The notes beneath the pieces are model-generated. The model made no database searches and was not told the DNA's origin. It saw only the letters and a program-made list of their open reading frames with translations. This document shows, piece by piece, positions 1-8,367 of a DNA stretch of 64,000 nucleotides. Origin of the DNA: a bacterium (GTDB lineage: Bacteria > Myxococcota_A > Bradymonadia > UBA7976 > UBA1532); the NCBI GenBank assembly GCA_030427205.1, contig JAUHXC010000001.1, positions 868,001 to 932,000 on the forward strand, given 5' to 3'. How positions within the stretch are numbered: position 1 is the stretch's first letter; every line of letters starts with the position of its first letter. Made by a program: the position numbers and the translations under genes.

Positions 1-1131
1 ATGCACCTGCACCTGATGGGCGTGCAGCGGCAGGCGACCTACGACCGGGTCGCCGAGTGGAACGGCGAGACGGAGGACACCGCGGCGGCCAACGCCGGGC
101 TGAACCACACCGGCGCGGCGGGCCTCGCGCCGGCGCTGGCCGGGGCCTGGGGCACGCGCCTGGGCGACTTCACCCTGGGTATCGCCGCGGCGTTCTACGT
201 GGCCCGGGCCGGCGCGACCAACTGGCGGCCGGCCTACGACGCGCCCGCCGAGCACCCCGGCGCGGTGGAGGGCCCCAACCGCTGGGCGACGATCAACACC
301 TCGATGCTGATCTACAGCCCCAGCGCGGCGGTGGCGCTGGCCCACGCCCCGACGGGCCTCTCGCTGGGTATCGCGCCGGTCTACAACATCGCGACCCTCG
401 ACACGGTCAAGGCGCGCACGCCCGACGGCACGACCCGGCTGGTGGACGACCGCGGTCAGCTCGCCGAGGGGCGCATCCTGCTCGAAGGCGGCAGCGGCGA
501 GCAGCTGACCTGGGTCGTCGGGCTGCGCTGGGATGTCTCCGACGATCTGGCCTTCGGGCTGGCGTGGCACAGCGAGGCCGACCTCGAGCTGGCCGGTGAC
601 GCCTACATCACCTTCGGCACCGCCGAAGAGACGGTGGAGCGCTCGGTCTTCAACCTGCCGGTGGCCCAGACCGTGCACGGCGGCGCCCGGGTGGCGTTGA
701 CCGACGACCTCGCGCTGCGCCCGTCGGTGATCTGGCACCAGTGGTCGGTGATGGATCGGCAGGTGGCGACCAATGTGCGCAACGGCGAGCAGCTGATGGA
801 TCTGGCCCGGGACTTCGACGATACGTGGCACGTCATCCTGCGGGCCGACTGGCAGGTCGACCCGGTGGTGACGCTGCACGGCGGGCTGGGCTACGAGACC
901 GCGGCGACGCCCTCGCACACCTTCGAGCCGGGGCTGGCGGAGAGCGCGAGCTACGAGTTCGCCGCCGGGCTGACGCTCGACCTCAACGAGAGCCTGTCGC
1001 TGTCGACGAGCTTCTTCTGGCAGCAGTTCGAGGACATGACCGTGCGCGACAGCGTGCAGAAGCCCACCACCAACGGGATCTACACCGACGCCCGGCAGTA
1101 CCTGACCCTGGACGTGGAGGTGCGGCTGTGA
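1..1131 (+). CDS. FadL/OmpP1-type outer membrane protein (5' partial)
   Basis: The frame is open from the first base, so the true start lies outside the window; the ATG at position 1 is probably an internal Met. The 376 visible residues alternate polar and aromatic/hydrophobic stretches typical of outer-membrane beta strands and end in a strand-like tail (LTLDVEVRL). Features such as LNPSL/FadL-like turns, 'GLRWDVSDDLAFGLAWHS' and 'GGLGYETAATPSHTFEPGLAES' match the C-terminal two thirds of the OmpP1/FadL/TodX family, which import long-chain fatty acids or other hydrophobic compounds across the outer membrane. The substrate here cannot be told. The stop overlaps the start of the next gene by four bases (GTGA), so the two are probably translated together. 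Confidence 0.75.
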   Translation: MHLHLMGVQRQATYDRVAEWNGETEDTAAANAGLNHTGAAGLAPALAGAWGTRLGDFTLGIAAAFYVARAGATNWRPAYDAPAEHPGAVEGPNRWATINTSMLIYSPSAAVALAHAPTGLSLGIAPVYNIATLDTVKARTPDGTTRLVDDRGQLAEGRILLEGGSGEQLTWVVGLRWDVSDDLAFGLAWHSEADLELAGDAYITFGTAEETVERSVFNLPVAQTVHGGARVALTDDLALRPSVIWHQWSVMDRQVATNVRNGEQLMDLARDFDDTWHVILRADWQVDPVVTLHGGLGYETAATPSHTFEPGLAESASYEFAAGLTLDLNESLSLSTSFFWQQFEDMTVRDSVQKPTTNGIYTDARQYLTLDVEVRL

Positions 1132-2285
1132 ACGCCACGCGCAACGGGGTCCTGCTCGGCGCGCTCGCGCTGCTCGTGGCCTGCGACAGCCGCACGCCGC
1201 GGGACGACTACGACGACTTCCGCGACCGCACGGCGACGGCCCGCGGGGCGGAGGCCTGCATCGGCGGCGAGGCCACGGGGGTCTTCGAAGACATCGAGGG
1301 CCGCTGGCTGCTCAACGCGTTGCTCAAGGGCGGCATCCGCGTCGGCCTGCGCATCGTCTTCGACCTGCCCGAGGGGTCCGACGGCACCCCGCCGCTCGCG
1401 CTCAACGCCCGCATCTGGCTGCACGACCAGCCCGACGACGCCGAGCCGCTGGTCACGACGACGACCACCGTCGCCGAGGACGGCACGTTCGAACTGGTGG
1501 CCGATCCGCTCGATCTGGGCACCGACGTCATCGAGTCCGAGGCGGCGGTCATCGCCATCGTGAACATGCACTCGCGCATCGTCGACGGCGAGCAGTGGTG
1601 CGGGGACGCGACCGGCTCGGTGACCAGCCCGCTGAACCTGGCCCTCGACGGCAGCACGTTCTACGCCCGGCGGGACGACGCGGCGTCGCTGGTCTTCGAC
1701 GAGCTGCCCTTCGAATGCCCCGGCGATCCGTGCGCCGCCGACATGGGCGTCGCGCCCGACGCCGCGGTCGACATGGGGGTCGACGGCCCCGAGCGCCCGC
1801 CGTCGCCCGATCTGAGCAGCGTCGAGAGTCAGCGCCGCGACCTGACGGGGGAGTACTTCGTGACCGCCTCGCTGGCCGGCGCGGTGCCCGCCCGGCTATG
1901 GCTCTCGCTGCTCTACCGCGAGTCCGTCGGCGAAGACGGCGCGGTGCAGGCGGCGATCGACGGCGCGCTGCGCACGGTGACCGACGCGCCCGACGCGCCG
2001 GCGGCGGCCAACTTCTTCGCGCCGGTGGACGCCGAGGGGCGCTTCGAGGTGTGGCTGCCCGGCTTCTCGCTTCAGATCGGCGGCCTGCTCGTCGAGGGCG
2101 ACATCCTGCTGGCCGCGGCGACGCTGGACGAGGGCTTCTGCGGTGAGGTGGCCGGCTCGACGACCAGCCCGTTCGAGCTGAGCCTGGCCGGCTCGACCTT
2201 CTCGGCGGTGCCCTGGACGCCGGGCGGCGAGGCGCCGGTGGAGCCGGTCAACGCCTGCCCCGGAGCGCCCGAGCCCGCGGAGTAG
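1128..2285 (+). CDS. Lipoprotein with two tandem homologous domains
   Basis: A 385-residue protein starting at GTG 1128, which overlaps the stop of the porin gene (GTGA). The N-terminus is a lipoprotein signal with lipobox LVAC, so the mature protein should begin at Cys18 or so and be membrane-anchored. The body contains two copies of one domain of about 150 residues: both contain a Cys-Gly pair followed by a TSP[LF]-[NE]L-[AS]L-[DA]GSTF segment (about residues 148-172 and 340-363). They are joined by a low-complexity linker rich in Asp, Ala and Pro (about 197-228). I do not recognise the domain. Coupling to a FadL-type porin suggests a periplasmic or surface partner of that pore, but this is inference. 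Confidence 0.7.
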   Translation: MNATRNGVLLGALALLVACDSRTPRDDYDDFRDRTATARGAEACIGGEATGVFEDIEGRWLLNALLKGGIRVGLRIVFDLPEGSDGTPPLALNARIWLHDQPDDAEPLVTTTTTVAEDGTFELVADPLDLGTDVIESEAAVIAIVNMHSRIVDGEQWCGDATGSVTSPLNLALDGSTFYARRDDAASLVFDELPFECPGDPCAADMGVAPDAAVDMGVDGPERPPSPDLSSVESQRRDLTGEYFVTASLAGAVPARLWLSLLYRESVGEDGAVQAAIDGALRTVTDAPDAPAAANFFAPVDAEGRFEVWLPGFSLQIGGLLVEGDILLAAATLDEGFCGEVAGSTTSPFELSLAGSTFSAVPWTPGGEAPVEPVNACPGAPEPAE

Positions 2286-2338
2286 CCGCCGGGCGACGGC
2301 GTTCTGCCGGCGCCGCCCACCTCGCCGTCAGCCCACGA

Positions 2339-4186
2339 TCAGACGTAGGCCTTCTGGCGCATCAGCGTCTCACGGGCCTTGGCGAGCCGGTCGTTGAGCT
2401 CTTCGACCCGGATGTCGTGCAGCCGCGGCGGCAGCAGCCGGCGGTTGCTGGCCTCGTGCACCGCGAGCAGCTCCATGTACTGGATCATCGCCGTCTCGCG
2501 GGTGGGCATGAAGTCGGCCACCGCCCGGGTGAGGAAGGGCAGCGTCAGCGCCTCGGGGGCTTCTTCGACGCCTTCGGGCAGGTCGCCGCTCTGCAGGTCG
2601 TCATAGGCCAGCAGCACCAGCGCCTCGAGATCAGCGGCGGCGTAGCCGTCGAGCCCTTCGAGCAGCGGCAGCAGCGTCTCGTCGGGCAGGTCGGCCTCGA
2701 TCTTGTGCCGCCGCAGCACCGCCCGCACAATCGCCGCCCGCTCGGCGCTGTTCTGCGGCGAGAAGAACGGGATCTTCAGGTCGAAGCGGCCGGGGCGCTT
2801 CATGTCGGTGTCGAGCTTGTCCGGCCGGTTGGTCATCATCACGAAGATGATGTGCCCCCGGTGGGTCGGATCGCTCATGAACTCCTTGAGCCGCGCGATC
2901 ACCCGGCTGTTGACCCCGCTGTCGCCGTCGGCCCCGCCGCCGATGGAGCGGTCGCCCTCGTCGATCATCACCAGGATCTCGCCCAGGCCTTCGATGACGT
3001 TGAGCACCTTCTCCAGGTTGGCCTCGGTGCTGCCGACCCACTTGTCGCGGAAGTTCTTGAGCTTGACCGCCGCCAGGCCGCTCTCCCGGGCGAAGGCCTC
3101 GGCCAGGAAGCTCTTGCCGGTGCCCATCGGCCCCACGCAGAGGATGCCCATCGGCACCTGCCGCGTGCGCCCGGCCTTGACGTGCCCCGCGATGCGCTGC
3201 AGCACGTCCTTGATCGGGCCCATGCCGCCGACGTGGCTGAAGTCGTGCTCCGGCTGGATGACCTCGATGAGCCCGTAGCACTCCTGCTCGAGGATCTCCT
3301 TCTTGCGGGCGGCGATCTTCTCGGTGGGCAGCGGCTCGGGGCCCTTGAAGACCGCCCGCGCGTCACCCGCCGGCGCGAGCGCCACCGTCTCGGTCGGCGT
3401 CTTGGGCGCGACGAGATCTTGAATCTGGCGCAGCTGCAGGCCGGCGGTGATGCGGGTGAGCTGCTCGCCGCGGTCGGGGTCGATGCCCGGCCGGATGTGG
3501 GCCAGGAAGCGCGCCCGCTCGATGGCCCCGGGCAGCGGCACGTGCAGCGCGCCGACCCGCGGGTTGCGGGTGACCCGGCGGGCCAGATCGGACAGCGCGC
3601 CGGTGAGCATGAGCACCAGGTTGTCGCCGCGCAGGATGTCGTCCGACAGGCTCCAGCGATGCAGCCGCGCGGCGGCGGTGCGGTCGAAGAAGCTCATCGT
3701 CGACGGCGAGCCGTCGGGGGCCACCAGCTCGGCGTAGTGCACGACGGCCGCCACCGGCAGGTCGGCGGCGAGCAGCAGCGCTTCGAGGGCCTCGAGGGCG
3801 ATCTCGGGCTGGCGCTCGGCGCCGAGCTGCTCGTCGAGGGCCTTGGCCATCATGCGCTTGGGGGTCTTGTCGACGCCGCGCGGCGCGATCTTGGCCTCGG
3901 CGATGAAGCCGCCGGCGACCAGGGCCACCGCGGCCCGCGCCCCGTGCTCGAAGTCGGGGAACCAGATGCCGCGGCCCGGATCGTAGTGCACCACCAGCTT
4001 GTCGCTCGGCGCGAAGAAGGCGTCGAGGAAGGCCGGCATGTTCCAGATGCGGCCGGCGCACATCACCACGTCGTGCACGTTGCCGTGCAGGATGAACTGG
4101 CCGGTCTCGGTCTGCAGATAGCGGTCGCGCAGCTGGCGCATCCAGCCGGGCAGGTCGGAGGCGCGGGGCAGATCGGGCTTGCTCAT
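2339..4186 (-). CDS. Classic AAA+ ATPase next to PspA
   Basis: A 615-residue protein; start ATG at 4186 chosen because a GGAG lies 7 nt upstream and the sequence farther upstream is low-complexity Arg/Pro. The C-terminal half is a classic AAA module: Walker A GPMGTGKS (about residue 352), Walker B LVMIDEGD (about 407) and a second region of homology TNRPDKLD...RPGRFD (about 455-467). The N-terminal 270 residues look like a diverged P-loop-like or adaptor domain with no clear Walker A. It lies last in a minus-strand trio after the TerB-like and PspA/IM30 genes, 91 nt after pspA. PspA belongs to the ESCRT-III superfamily, whose filaments are remodelled in eukaryotes by the AAA ATPase Vps4; a similar role here is inference. 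It lacks features of the sigma54 activator PspF. Confidence 0.8.
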   Translation of the reverse strand: MSKPDLPRASDLPGWMRQLRDRYLQTETGQFILHGNVHDVVMCAGRIWNMPAFLDAFFAPSDKLVVHYDPGRGIWFPDFEHGARAAVALVAGGFIAEAKIAPRGVDKTPKRMMAKALDEQLGAERQPEIALEALEALLLAADLPVAAVVHYAELVAPDGSPSTMSFFDRTAAARLHRWSLSDDILRGDNLVLMLTGALSDLARRVTRNPRVGALHVPLPGAIERARFLAHIRPGIDPDRGEQLTRITAGLQLRQIQDLVAPKTPTETVALAPAGDARAVFKGPEPLPTEKIAARKKEILEQECYGLIEVIQPEHDFSHVGGMGPIKDVLQRIAGHVKAGRTRQVPMGILCVGPMGTGKSFLAEAFARESGLAAVKLKNFRDKWVGSTEANLEKVLNVIEGLGEILVMIDEGDRSIGGGADGDSGVNSRVIARLKEFMSDPTHRGHIIFVMMTNRPDKLDTDMKRPGRFDLKIPFFSPQNSAERAAIVRAVLRRHKIEADLPDETLLPLLEGLDGYAAADLEALVLLAYDDLQSGDLPEGVEEAPEALTLPFLTRAVADFMPTRETAMIQYMELLAVHEASNRRLLPPRLHDIRVEELNDRLAKARETLMRQKAYV

Positions 4187-4277
4187 GGAGGACTCCGCGG
4201 CGGGCAGGGGGCGGGCCACCGGCCCCCGGGCGGAGGCCGGCGCGGTCGGGCGTGCACGGGCCGGAGGCCCGGCGCGT

Positions 4278-4991
4278 TCAGAGGGTCTTCTCGGTCTCGC
4301 CGCCGCCGCCGGCCGCGGCCTTGTCGCGCTTGGCCTTGAGCGCGGCGAGCCGGGCCTTGGCCTTGGCGCTGCCGGTCTTGGCCTTGATCGAGGCCAGCTT
4401 GCCCTCGAGCGACTCCTCGCGCAGCTCGTCGCCGATCTTGACCTCGGCGCGCACCTTCTCGGCGTACTCGCGCACGTTCTCGAGGGCCTTGACCTCGTCA
4501 TCGACGCTCAGGCCGTCGAGCTGCTCCTGGATCTGCTTGCGGGCCTCGGCGTCCTTGATCTGGGCGACGACCTTGTCCCGCTCGCGCTTGAGCTTCTCGA
4601 TCTCGCCCTTGATGGAGCGCAGCGAGTCCTTGGCGGTGTCGGCGTCTTTGGCGGCCTGGTTGAGATCACGCTCGTACTCGGCGAGCGCCGACTCGAGCTC
4701 GTCCTGCCGCTCGAGCAGGGTCATGGCGACCTCGTCCTCGCCCTCGTCGACCGCCACCTGCACCTGCAGCTGGATCTCTTCGAGGTCGACCCGCGCCTTC
4801 TCGATCTTCGCCTCGAGCTTCGCCCGGTGCTTGATCAGGCCGGCGGCCGCCGACTTGAGCTTGGCGTACTTCTCGGTCATCCCGTTGATCGCATTCTCGT
4901 AGGCGATCTCGGGGTGCTTCTCCTCGACCCGACCGACGAAGATGCTGAGGAAGCCCTTCCAGAGGTTGTACATCCGCGTGAGGAAACTCAT
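4278..4991 (-). CDS. PspA/IM30-family membrane-remodelling protein
   Basis: A 237-residue, almost wholly helical protein. The start MSFLTRMYNLWKGFLSIF forms an amphipathic helix like helix 0 of PspA/Vipp1. Long charged heptad-rich coiled coils follow (about residues 25-190), with a Lys/Ala-rich tail and a GGGG stretch near the end. The length fits PspA (about 220-250 residues). The family binds stressed inner membranes and assembles into ESCRT-III-like rods. The gene starts only 3 nt after the stop of the TerB-like gene and is followed by the AAA+ ATPase gene, so the three probably form one operon. No pspF, pspB or pspC is nearby, so control must differ from the enterobacterial Psp system. 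Confidence 0.85.
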   Translation of the reverse strand: MSFLTRMYNLWKGFLSIFVGRVEEKHPEIAYENAINGMTEKYAKLKSAAAGLIKHRAKLEAKIEKARVDLEEIQLQVQVAVDEGEDEVAMTLLERQDELESALAEYERDLNQAAKDADTAKDSLRSIKGEIEKLKRERDKVVAQIKDAEARKQIQEQLDGLSVDDEVKALENVREYAEKVRAEVKIGDELREESLEGKLASIKAKTGSAKAKARLAALKAKRDKAAAGGGGETEKTL

Positions 4992-4994
4992 GGT

Positions 4995-5486
4995 TCAACC
5001 CTCCTTGTTCAGCGATTCTTCGATGGCCTCGCTCGACAGGCCGAGTTCGCCGCCCACACTGCGCACCGCGTCGGGGTTGCGCAGGTTCTGGGCCAGCATC
5101 TGCAAGAGGTAGAGCCGGGCCTTGACGTGCAGGTGCTCGAGGCGGGCCTCGTCGAGGCCGAACGCCGCACCGAACTCGCCGACGCGCTTGCGCTCGGGAT
5201 CCGAGAACTCGCCGTCGGCGTAGATCAGCAGGTAGCACGAGATGAAGAAGGCCTCGACGACGTTGTCGCCGCCGGCCTGCAGCACCTTGGCCGCCGCGGC
5301 GAGGTCGAAGCCCTGCTTGGCGAGGGCGTCCAGATCACCCGCGGCCCCGCTGGTGCGGTAGAAGCCGTGGATCAGGTGCAGCTCGCTCTCGTCGACCCCG
5401 TCGCACGCCGCCAGGTCGAGCAGACCCCGGCAGATCGCCTCGGTCTGCGGCTCGTCGAGTTCGATGCCTTCGTAGAGTTCGTACAT
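4995..5486 (-). CDS. TerB-like helical protein
   Basis: A 163-residue acidic, helical protein, first gene of the PspA/AAA trio. The repeated pattern of short helices with 'LLDLAACDGVDESELHLI' and 'YADGEFSDPERKRVGEF' matches the TerB/DjlA-type fold, in which acidic residues (DG-x-x-x-x-E) bind metal. The start ATG 5486 has a GAGGGGG run just upstream. TerB-like domains are found in membrane-linked stress complexes as well as in tellurite-resistance loci; no other ter genes are near, so tellurite resistance should not be assumed. It is divergent from rpmG across a 207-nt intergenic region. Confidence 0.65.
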   Translation of the reverse strand: MYELYEGIELDEPQTEAICRGLLDLAACDGVDESELHLIHGFYRTSGAAGDLDALAKQGFDLAAAAKVLQAGGDNVVEAFFISCYLLIYADGEFSDPERKRVGEFGAAFGLDEARLEHLHVKARLYLLQMLAQNLRNPDAVRSVGGELGLSSEAIEESLNKEG

Positions 5487-5612
5487 CCCCCTCTACCCCA
5501 TGTCGTGTGATGCTTGCGCGTGCCGCGCACACTAGCCGTTTACGGGCGTGGGCACAACCCTGCCACGGCCCCTCGCGATCGGCCGCCGGCGATGGCTTTT
5601 TGCGCGCTCGGG

Positions 5613-5641
5613 TTGCCATCGTCGAAGCGTTGCGCTAACGT
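5613..5641 (+). promoter_or_regulatory. Candidate sigma70-type promoter of rpmG
   Basis: TTGCCA (5613-5618), a 17-nt spacer and TAACGT (5636-5641). It would give a leader of about 45 nt before the rpmG start and lies in the divergent gap between rpmG and the TerB-like gene. Confidence 0.45.
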
Positions 5642-5693
5642 CCCGCGCCCTGACCGCACTCCCGCGAACCCACCGGACTTCGAGGAACCCACG

Positions 5694-5861
5694 ATGGCCA
5701 AGCCGAAGCGCGACAAGATCAAGCTCGAGAGCACCGCCGGCACCGGCTTCTTCTATACCACGACGAAGAACCGGCGCACCGCGACGGGCAAGCTCGAGAT
5801 GATGAAGTACGACCCCAAGGTCCGCAAGCACGTGCTCTTCAAGGAGACCAAGCTCAAGTGA
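5694..5861 (+). CDS. rpmG: 50S ribosomal protein L33
   Basis: A 55-residue basic protein with the L33 pattern ([19 protein letters not shown]...[15 protein letters not shown]). It has none of the Cys pairs of the zinc-binding form, so it is the zinc-independent type. It belongs to the large ribosomal subunit. The start ATG 5694 is preceded by GAGGAA about 8 nt upstream; longer upstream reading in the same frame has no L33 similarity. It is monocistronic here, between a divergent operon and convergent trxB, and not beside secE/nusG as in many genomes. Confidence 0.95.
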   Translation: MAKPKRDKIKLESTAGTGFFYTTTKNRRTATGKLEMMKYDPKVRKHVLFKETKLK

Positions 5862-5868
5862 GCTGTTC

Positions 5869-5890
5869 GGTCGCGCCCGATCGCGCGACC
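5869..5890. terminator. Hairpin between convergent rpmG and trxB
   Basis: A perfect 8-bp stem GGTCGCGC / GCGCGACC with a 6-nt loop, beginning 8 nt after the rpmG stop in a convergent gap. There is no T tract on either strand, so it may be a weak or factor-assisted bidirectional terminator. Confidence 0.4.
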
Positions 5891-5949
5891 GACGCCGTCC
5901 GGCGGGACACGCCCTTCCGGGGCCGCCCACCGGCCCTCGCCGACCGCCT

Positions 5950-6891
5950 TCAGCCCTCCTGAGCCTCCAGCCAGCGTTCGGCGTCGATGGCCGCCGCGCA
6001 GCCCATGCCGGCCGCGGTGACCGCCTGTCGATAGACCGGATCGGCCACATCGCCCGCGGCGAAGACCCCCTCGATGTTGGTCCGGGTCGACGGCGACTGC
6101 ACCTGCAGATAGCCCACCTCGTCCATGTCGAGCACGCCGGTGAACAGGTCGGTATTGGGCTTGTGCCCGATGGCGCTGAAGTAGCCGGCGACCGCCATCT
6201 CGCGCTCTTCGCCGCTCTTCTTGTCGAAGAGCCGCACCCCCGTCACCGCCTTGCCGTCGCCGAGCACCTCGCGCACCTCGTGGCTCCACAAGAACTCGAT
6301 CTTGGGGTTCTTCAGCGCCCGCTCCTGCATGATCTTGCTGGCCCGCAGCTCGTCGCGGCGGTGCACGACGTAGACCTTCGAGGCGAAGCGGGTGAGGAAG
6401 GTGGCCTCCTCCATGGCGGTGTCGCCGCCGCCGACGACCACCAGCTCTTCGTCGCGGAAGAAGAAGCCGTCGCAGGTCGCGCAGGCGCTCACCCCGCGGC
6501 CGAGGTACTCCTGCTCGCCCGGGATGCCGAGGTACTTCGCGCTCGCGCCGGTCGCGATGATGATCGCGTCGGCGGTGTGCTCGGTATCGTCGTCCTCCCA
6601 GATGCGGAAGGGGCGGCTCGACAGGTCGACCTTCTCGACCATCTTGTGCTCGACGGTCAGGCCGAACTTGGTGGCCTGCTTCTCGAAGAGGATCATCATG
6701 TCCGGTCCCATGACACCGTCGGGGAAGCCGGGGTAGTTCTCCACATCGGTGGTCGTCGTCAGCTGACCGCCGGGCTGGATGCCCGCGGCCATGTAGGGCT
6801 CGAGGTTGGCCCGCGCGGCGTACAGCCCGGCGGTGTAGCCGGCCGGGCCCGAGCCGATGATGTAGATGTGGTGGTGTCGGGTCTCGCTCAC
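5950..6891 (-). CDS. trxB: Thioredoxin reductase
   Basis: A 313-residue flavoprotein that reduces thioredoxin with NADPH in the cytoplasm. The N-terminal FAD motif is IIGSGPAGYTAGLYAARA, the redox-active disulfide is CATC (in SACATCDGFFF, about residues 140-146), the NADPH motif is VVGGGDTAMEEA, and the second FAD motif is GVFAAGDV. Length and order match low-molecular-weight TrxB. The start is GTG 6891, with GGAGG 8 nt upstream; reading farther upstream enters unrelated sequence. The first residues include three His in a row, an unusual but probably trivial feature. It converges on rpmG. Confidence 0.95.
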   Translation of the reverse strand: MSETRHHHIYIIGSGPAGYTAGLYAARANLEPYMAAGIQPGGQLTTTTDVENYPGFPDGVMGPDMMILFEKQATKFGLTVEHKMVEKVDLSSRPFRIWEDDDTEHTADAIIIATGASAKYLGIPGEQEYLGRGVSACATCDGFFFRDEELVVVGGGDTAMEEATFLTRFASKVYVVHRRDELRASKIMQERALKNPKIEFLWSHEVREVLGDGKAVTGVRLFDKKSGEEREMAVAGYFSAIGHKPNTDLFTGVLDMDEVGYLQVQSPSTRTNIEGVFAAGDVADPVYRQAVTAAGMGCAAAIDAERWLEAQEG

Positions 6892-7039
6892 TTCGCGCCT
6901 CCAAGGGGTCGATCTGCCGTCGCCGACTCTGGGGTCAGTGGCCGCCGACGTCAAGCACGGTTCGGGAGATGCCGGCCGGCGGTGGGGGATGCTCGTCGGC
7001 GACCCGCCCGACGATCTGCCGGTGAGGCACGCTTCGAAG

Positions 7040-7068
7040 CTGACAGATGGCCCGGGTGTTGCTAATGG
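7040..7068 (+). promoter_or_regulatory. Candidate promoter of the exported deiminase-fold gene
   Basis: CTGACA (7040-7045), a 17-nt spacer and TAATGG (7063-7068) in the divergent gap with trxB, about 30 nt before the ATG at 7100. Confidence 0.4.
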
Positions 7069-7099
7069 GGCAGGCAGATCGACATTCGGGGATCGCGCC

Positions 7100-8353
7100 A
7101 TGCGGTCGCGGCTGCTTCTGGCCCTCGGGGCCCTGGTCGTTGTCCTCTCGCCCCTCGGCGCATCGCCCGCGGGGCCGCTGTCCACGGCGTCGGCCGAACC
7201 GCTCGCGCCGCTGTATACCCGGGCCGGGCCGGTGCCCGACTACGGCGTGCTCGACAGCGTCTGGACCCACCCTCAGCTGATGTCGCTGGCGCCGCAGTTC
7301 GCCCACAGCCTGACCCGGCTGCTCGGTGAGCGGCACCACGTCGAGCGCTACGTACCCCCGCCGCCCGACGCCGCGCTGTCCGATGAGGACGCCTCGAGCG
7401 ACGGCGAGATGCCCGATTGGCAGGCGCACGACGGGCAGACGCTCGACCGGGAGGACGACTCGCTCGTCTGGATGCGCGACTACCAGCCGATCTACCTGCG
7501 CCGAGCGGACGGCGGCATCACCGTGCTGCGCTATCTGCACCCCAACCCCAACCGCTCGGGCTATCTGCCGCTGTGGCATCCGATCGCCGATCCCTTCCCC
7601 CCGGGGCACGGCGACGCGCGGGGCGACGCGCCGCGGTTCGCGACGCTGCCGCTGCTGCACGAGAACGGCAACCTGGTCGTCGCGGGGCGCTTCGCGCTGC
7701 TGACCGATCTGATCATCGAAGACAACGCCCTCGACGACGATCGCCCGCACCTGATCGCGGCCGGCTACCGCGGACGCTCGCCGGCCGACGTGATCTCGAC
7801 CCTGGCCCGCGCCTTCGAGCGCGACCCGTCCGAGATCGTCATCCTGCCCCGCATGCCCGAGGAGCAGACCGGCCACGTCGACCTGTTCGTCATGGCCTTG
7901 AGCGACACCGTCGTCATGGTCCCCGAAATTCGTTTCGAGGCGCTGGGCACCGGCGACCTGGCGGTCGACCCCGAGCTCGCCGAAGACGTGCAGCGCTTCC
8001 TCGACGATGTCGCCGTTCGGCTCAAGCGGCTGGGCCTCGAGGTCGTGCGTCTGCCGATGGTGCCGCCGCTGTTGCTCGACTCGGTCGAGCCCGACGAGCC
8101 GCAGGACGCCGTCTTCTACTCGCCGGCCAACGGCCTGCTGCTGCGCACCGGCGAGATGTCGCGGGTCTTGTTGCCCACCGCCGACCTGCGCGGCGTCGCG
8201 CCCGGACTCGCCGCCTTGCAGCGACGCTACGAGCGGCAGTGGGCGCGGGTCTTTCGCAGCCGGGGCTGGACCCCGACCCGCGTCGACGCCGGCGAGCTCG
8301 CCCGCTACCTGGGCCTCTTCCGCTGCGTCTCGCAGGTCGTGCCTGCCCGCTGA
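7100..8353 (+). CDS. Exported agmatine/peptidyl-arginine deiminase-like protein
   Basis: A 417-residue protein with a signal peptide (MRSRLLLALGALVVVLSPLG, cleavage probably near ASA at about 34), which fixes the start at ATG 7100 with GGGGA about 8 nt upstream. The rest follows the guanidino-group modifying fold in order: WMRDYQPIY (catalytic Asp), ENGNLVVAG, TGHVDLFVM (catalytic His-Val-Asp) and, near the C-terminus, LFRCVSQ (candidate nucleophile Cys). The motifs are shifted from the usual W-x-RD-x-GP and GG-x-HC. Related enzymes hydrolyse agmatine or peptidyl-arginine to citrulline-type products. Export and diverged motifs make the substrate uncertain. It converges on radA with a 14-nt gap. 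Confidence 0.7.
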   Translation: MRSRLLLALGALVVVLSPLGASPAGPLSTASAEPLAPLYTRAGPVPDYGVLDSVWTHPQLMSLAPQFAHSLTRLLGERHHVERYVPPPPDAALSDEDASSDGEMPDWQAHDGQTLDREDDSLVWMRDYQPIYLRRADGGITVLRYLHPNPNRSGYLPLWHPIADPFPPGHGDARGDAPRFATLPLLHENGNLVVAGRFALLTDLIIEDNALDDDRPHLIAAGYRGRSPADVISTLARAFERDPSEIVILPRMPEEQTGHVDLFVMALSDTVVMVPEIRFEALGTGDLAVDPELAEDVQRFLDDVAVRLKRLGLEVVRLPMVPPLLLDSVEPDEPQDAVFYSPANGLLLRTGEMSRVLLPTADLRGVAPGLAALQRRYERQWARVFRSRGWTPTRVDAGELARYLGLFRCVSQVVPAR

Positions 8354-8367
8354 GCCGCGGCCCCGCG

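Noticed and set aside
4257..4271. Hairpin CGGGCC-GGA-GGCCCG between pspA and the AAA gene as a terminator
   Set aside because: Short, no T tract, and within an apparent operon; common by chance at this GC content.
2417..4339. Plus-strand open frame opposite the AAA ATPase
   Set aside because: Walker A/B and SRH motifs are on the minus strand; this one is a shadow.
4995..5486. Tellurite-resistance determinant
   Set aside because: Only a TerB-like fold is present; no terC/D/E/Z genes, and the context is PspA/AAA.
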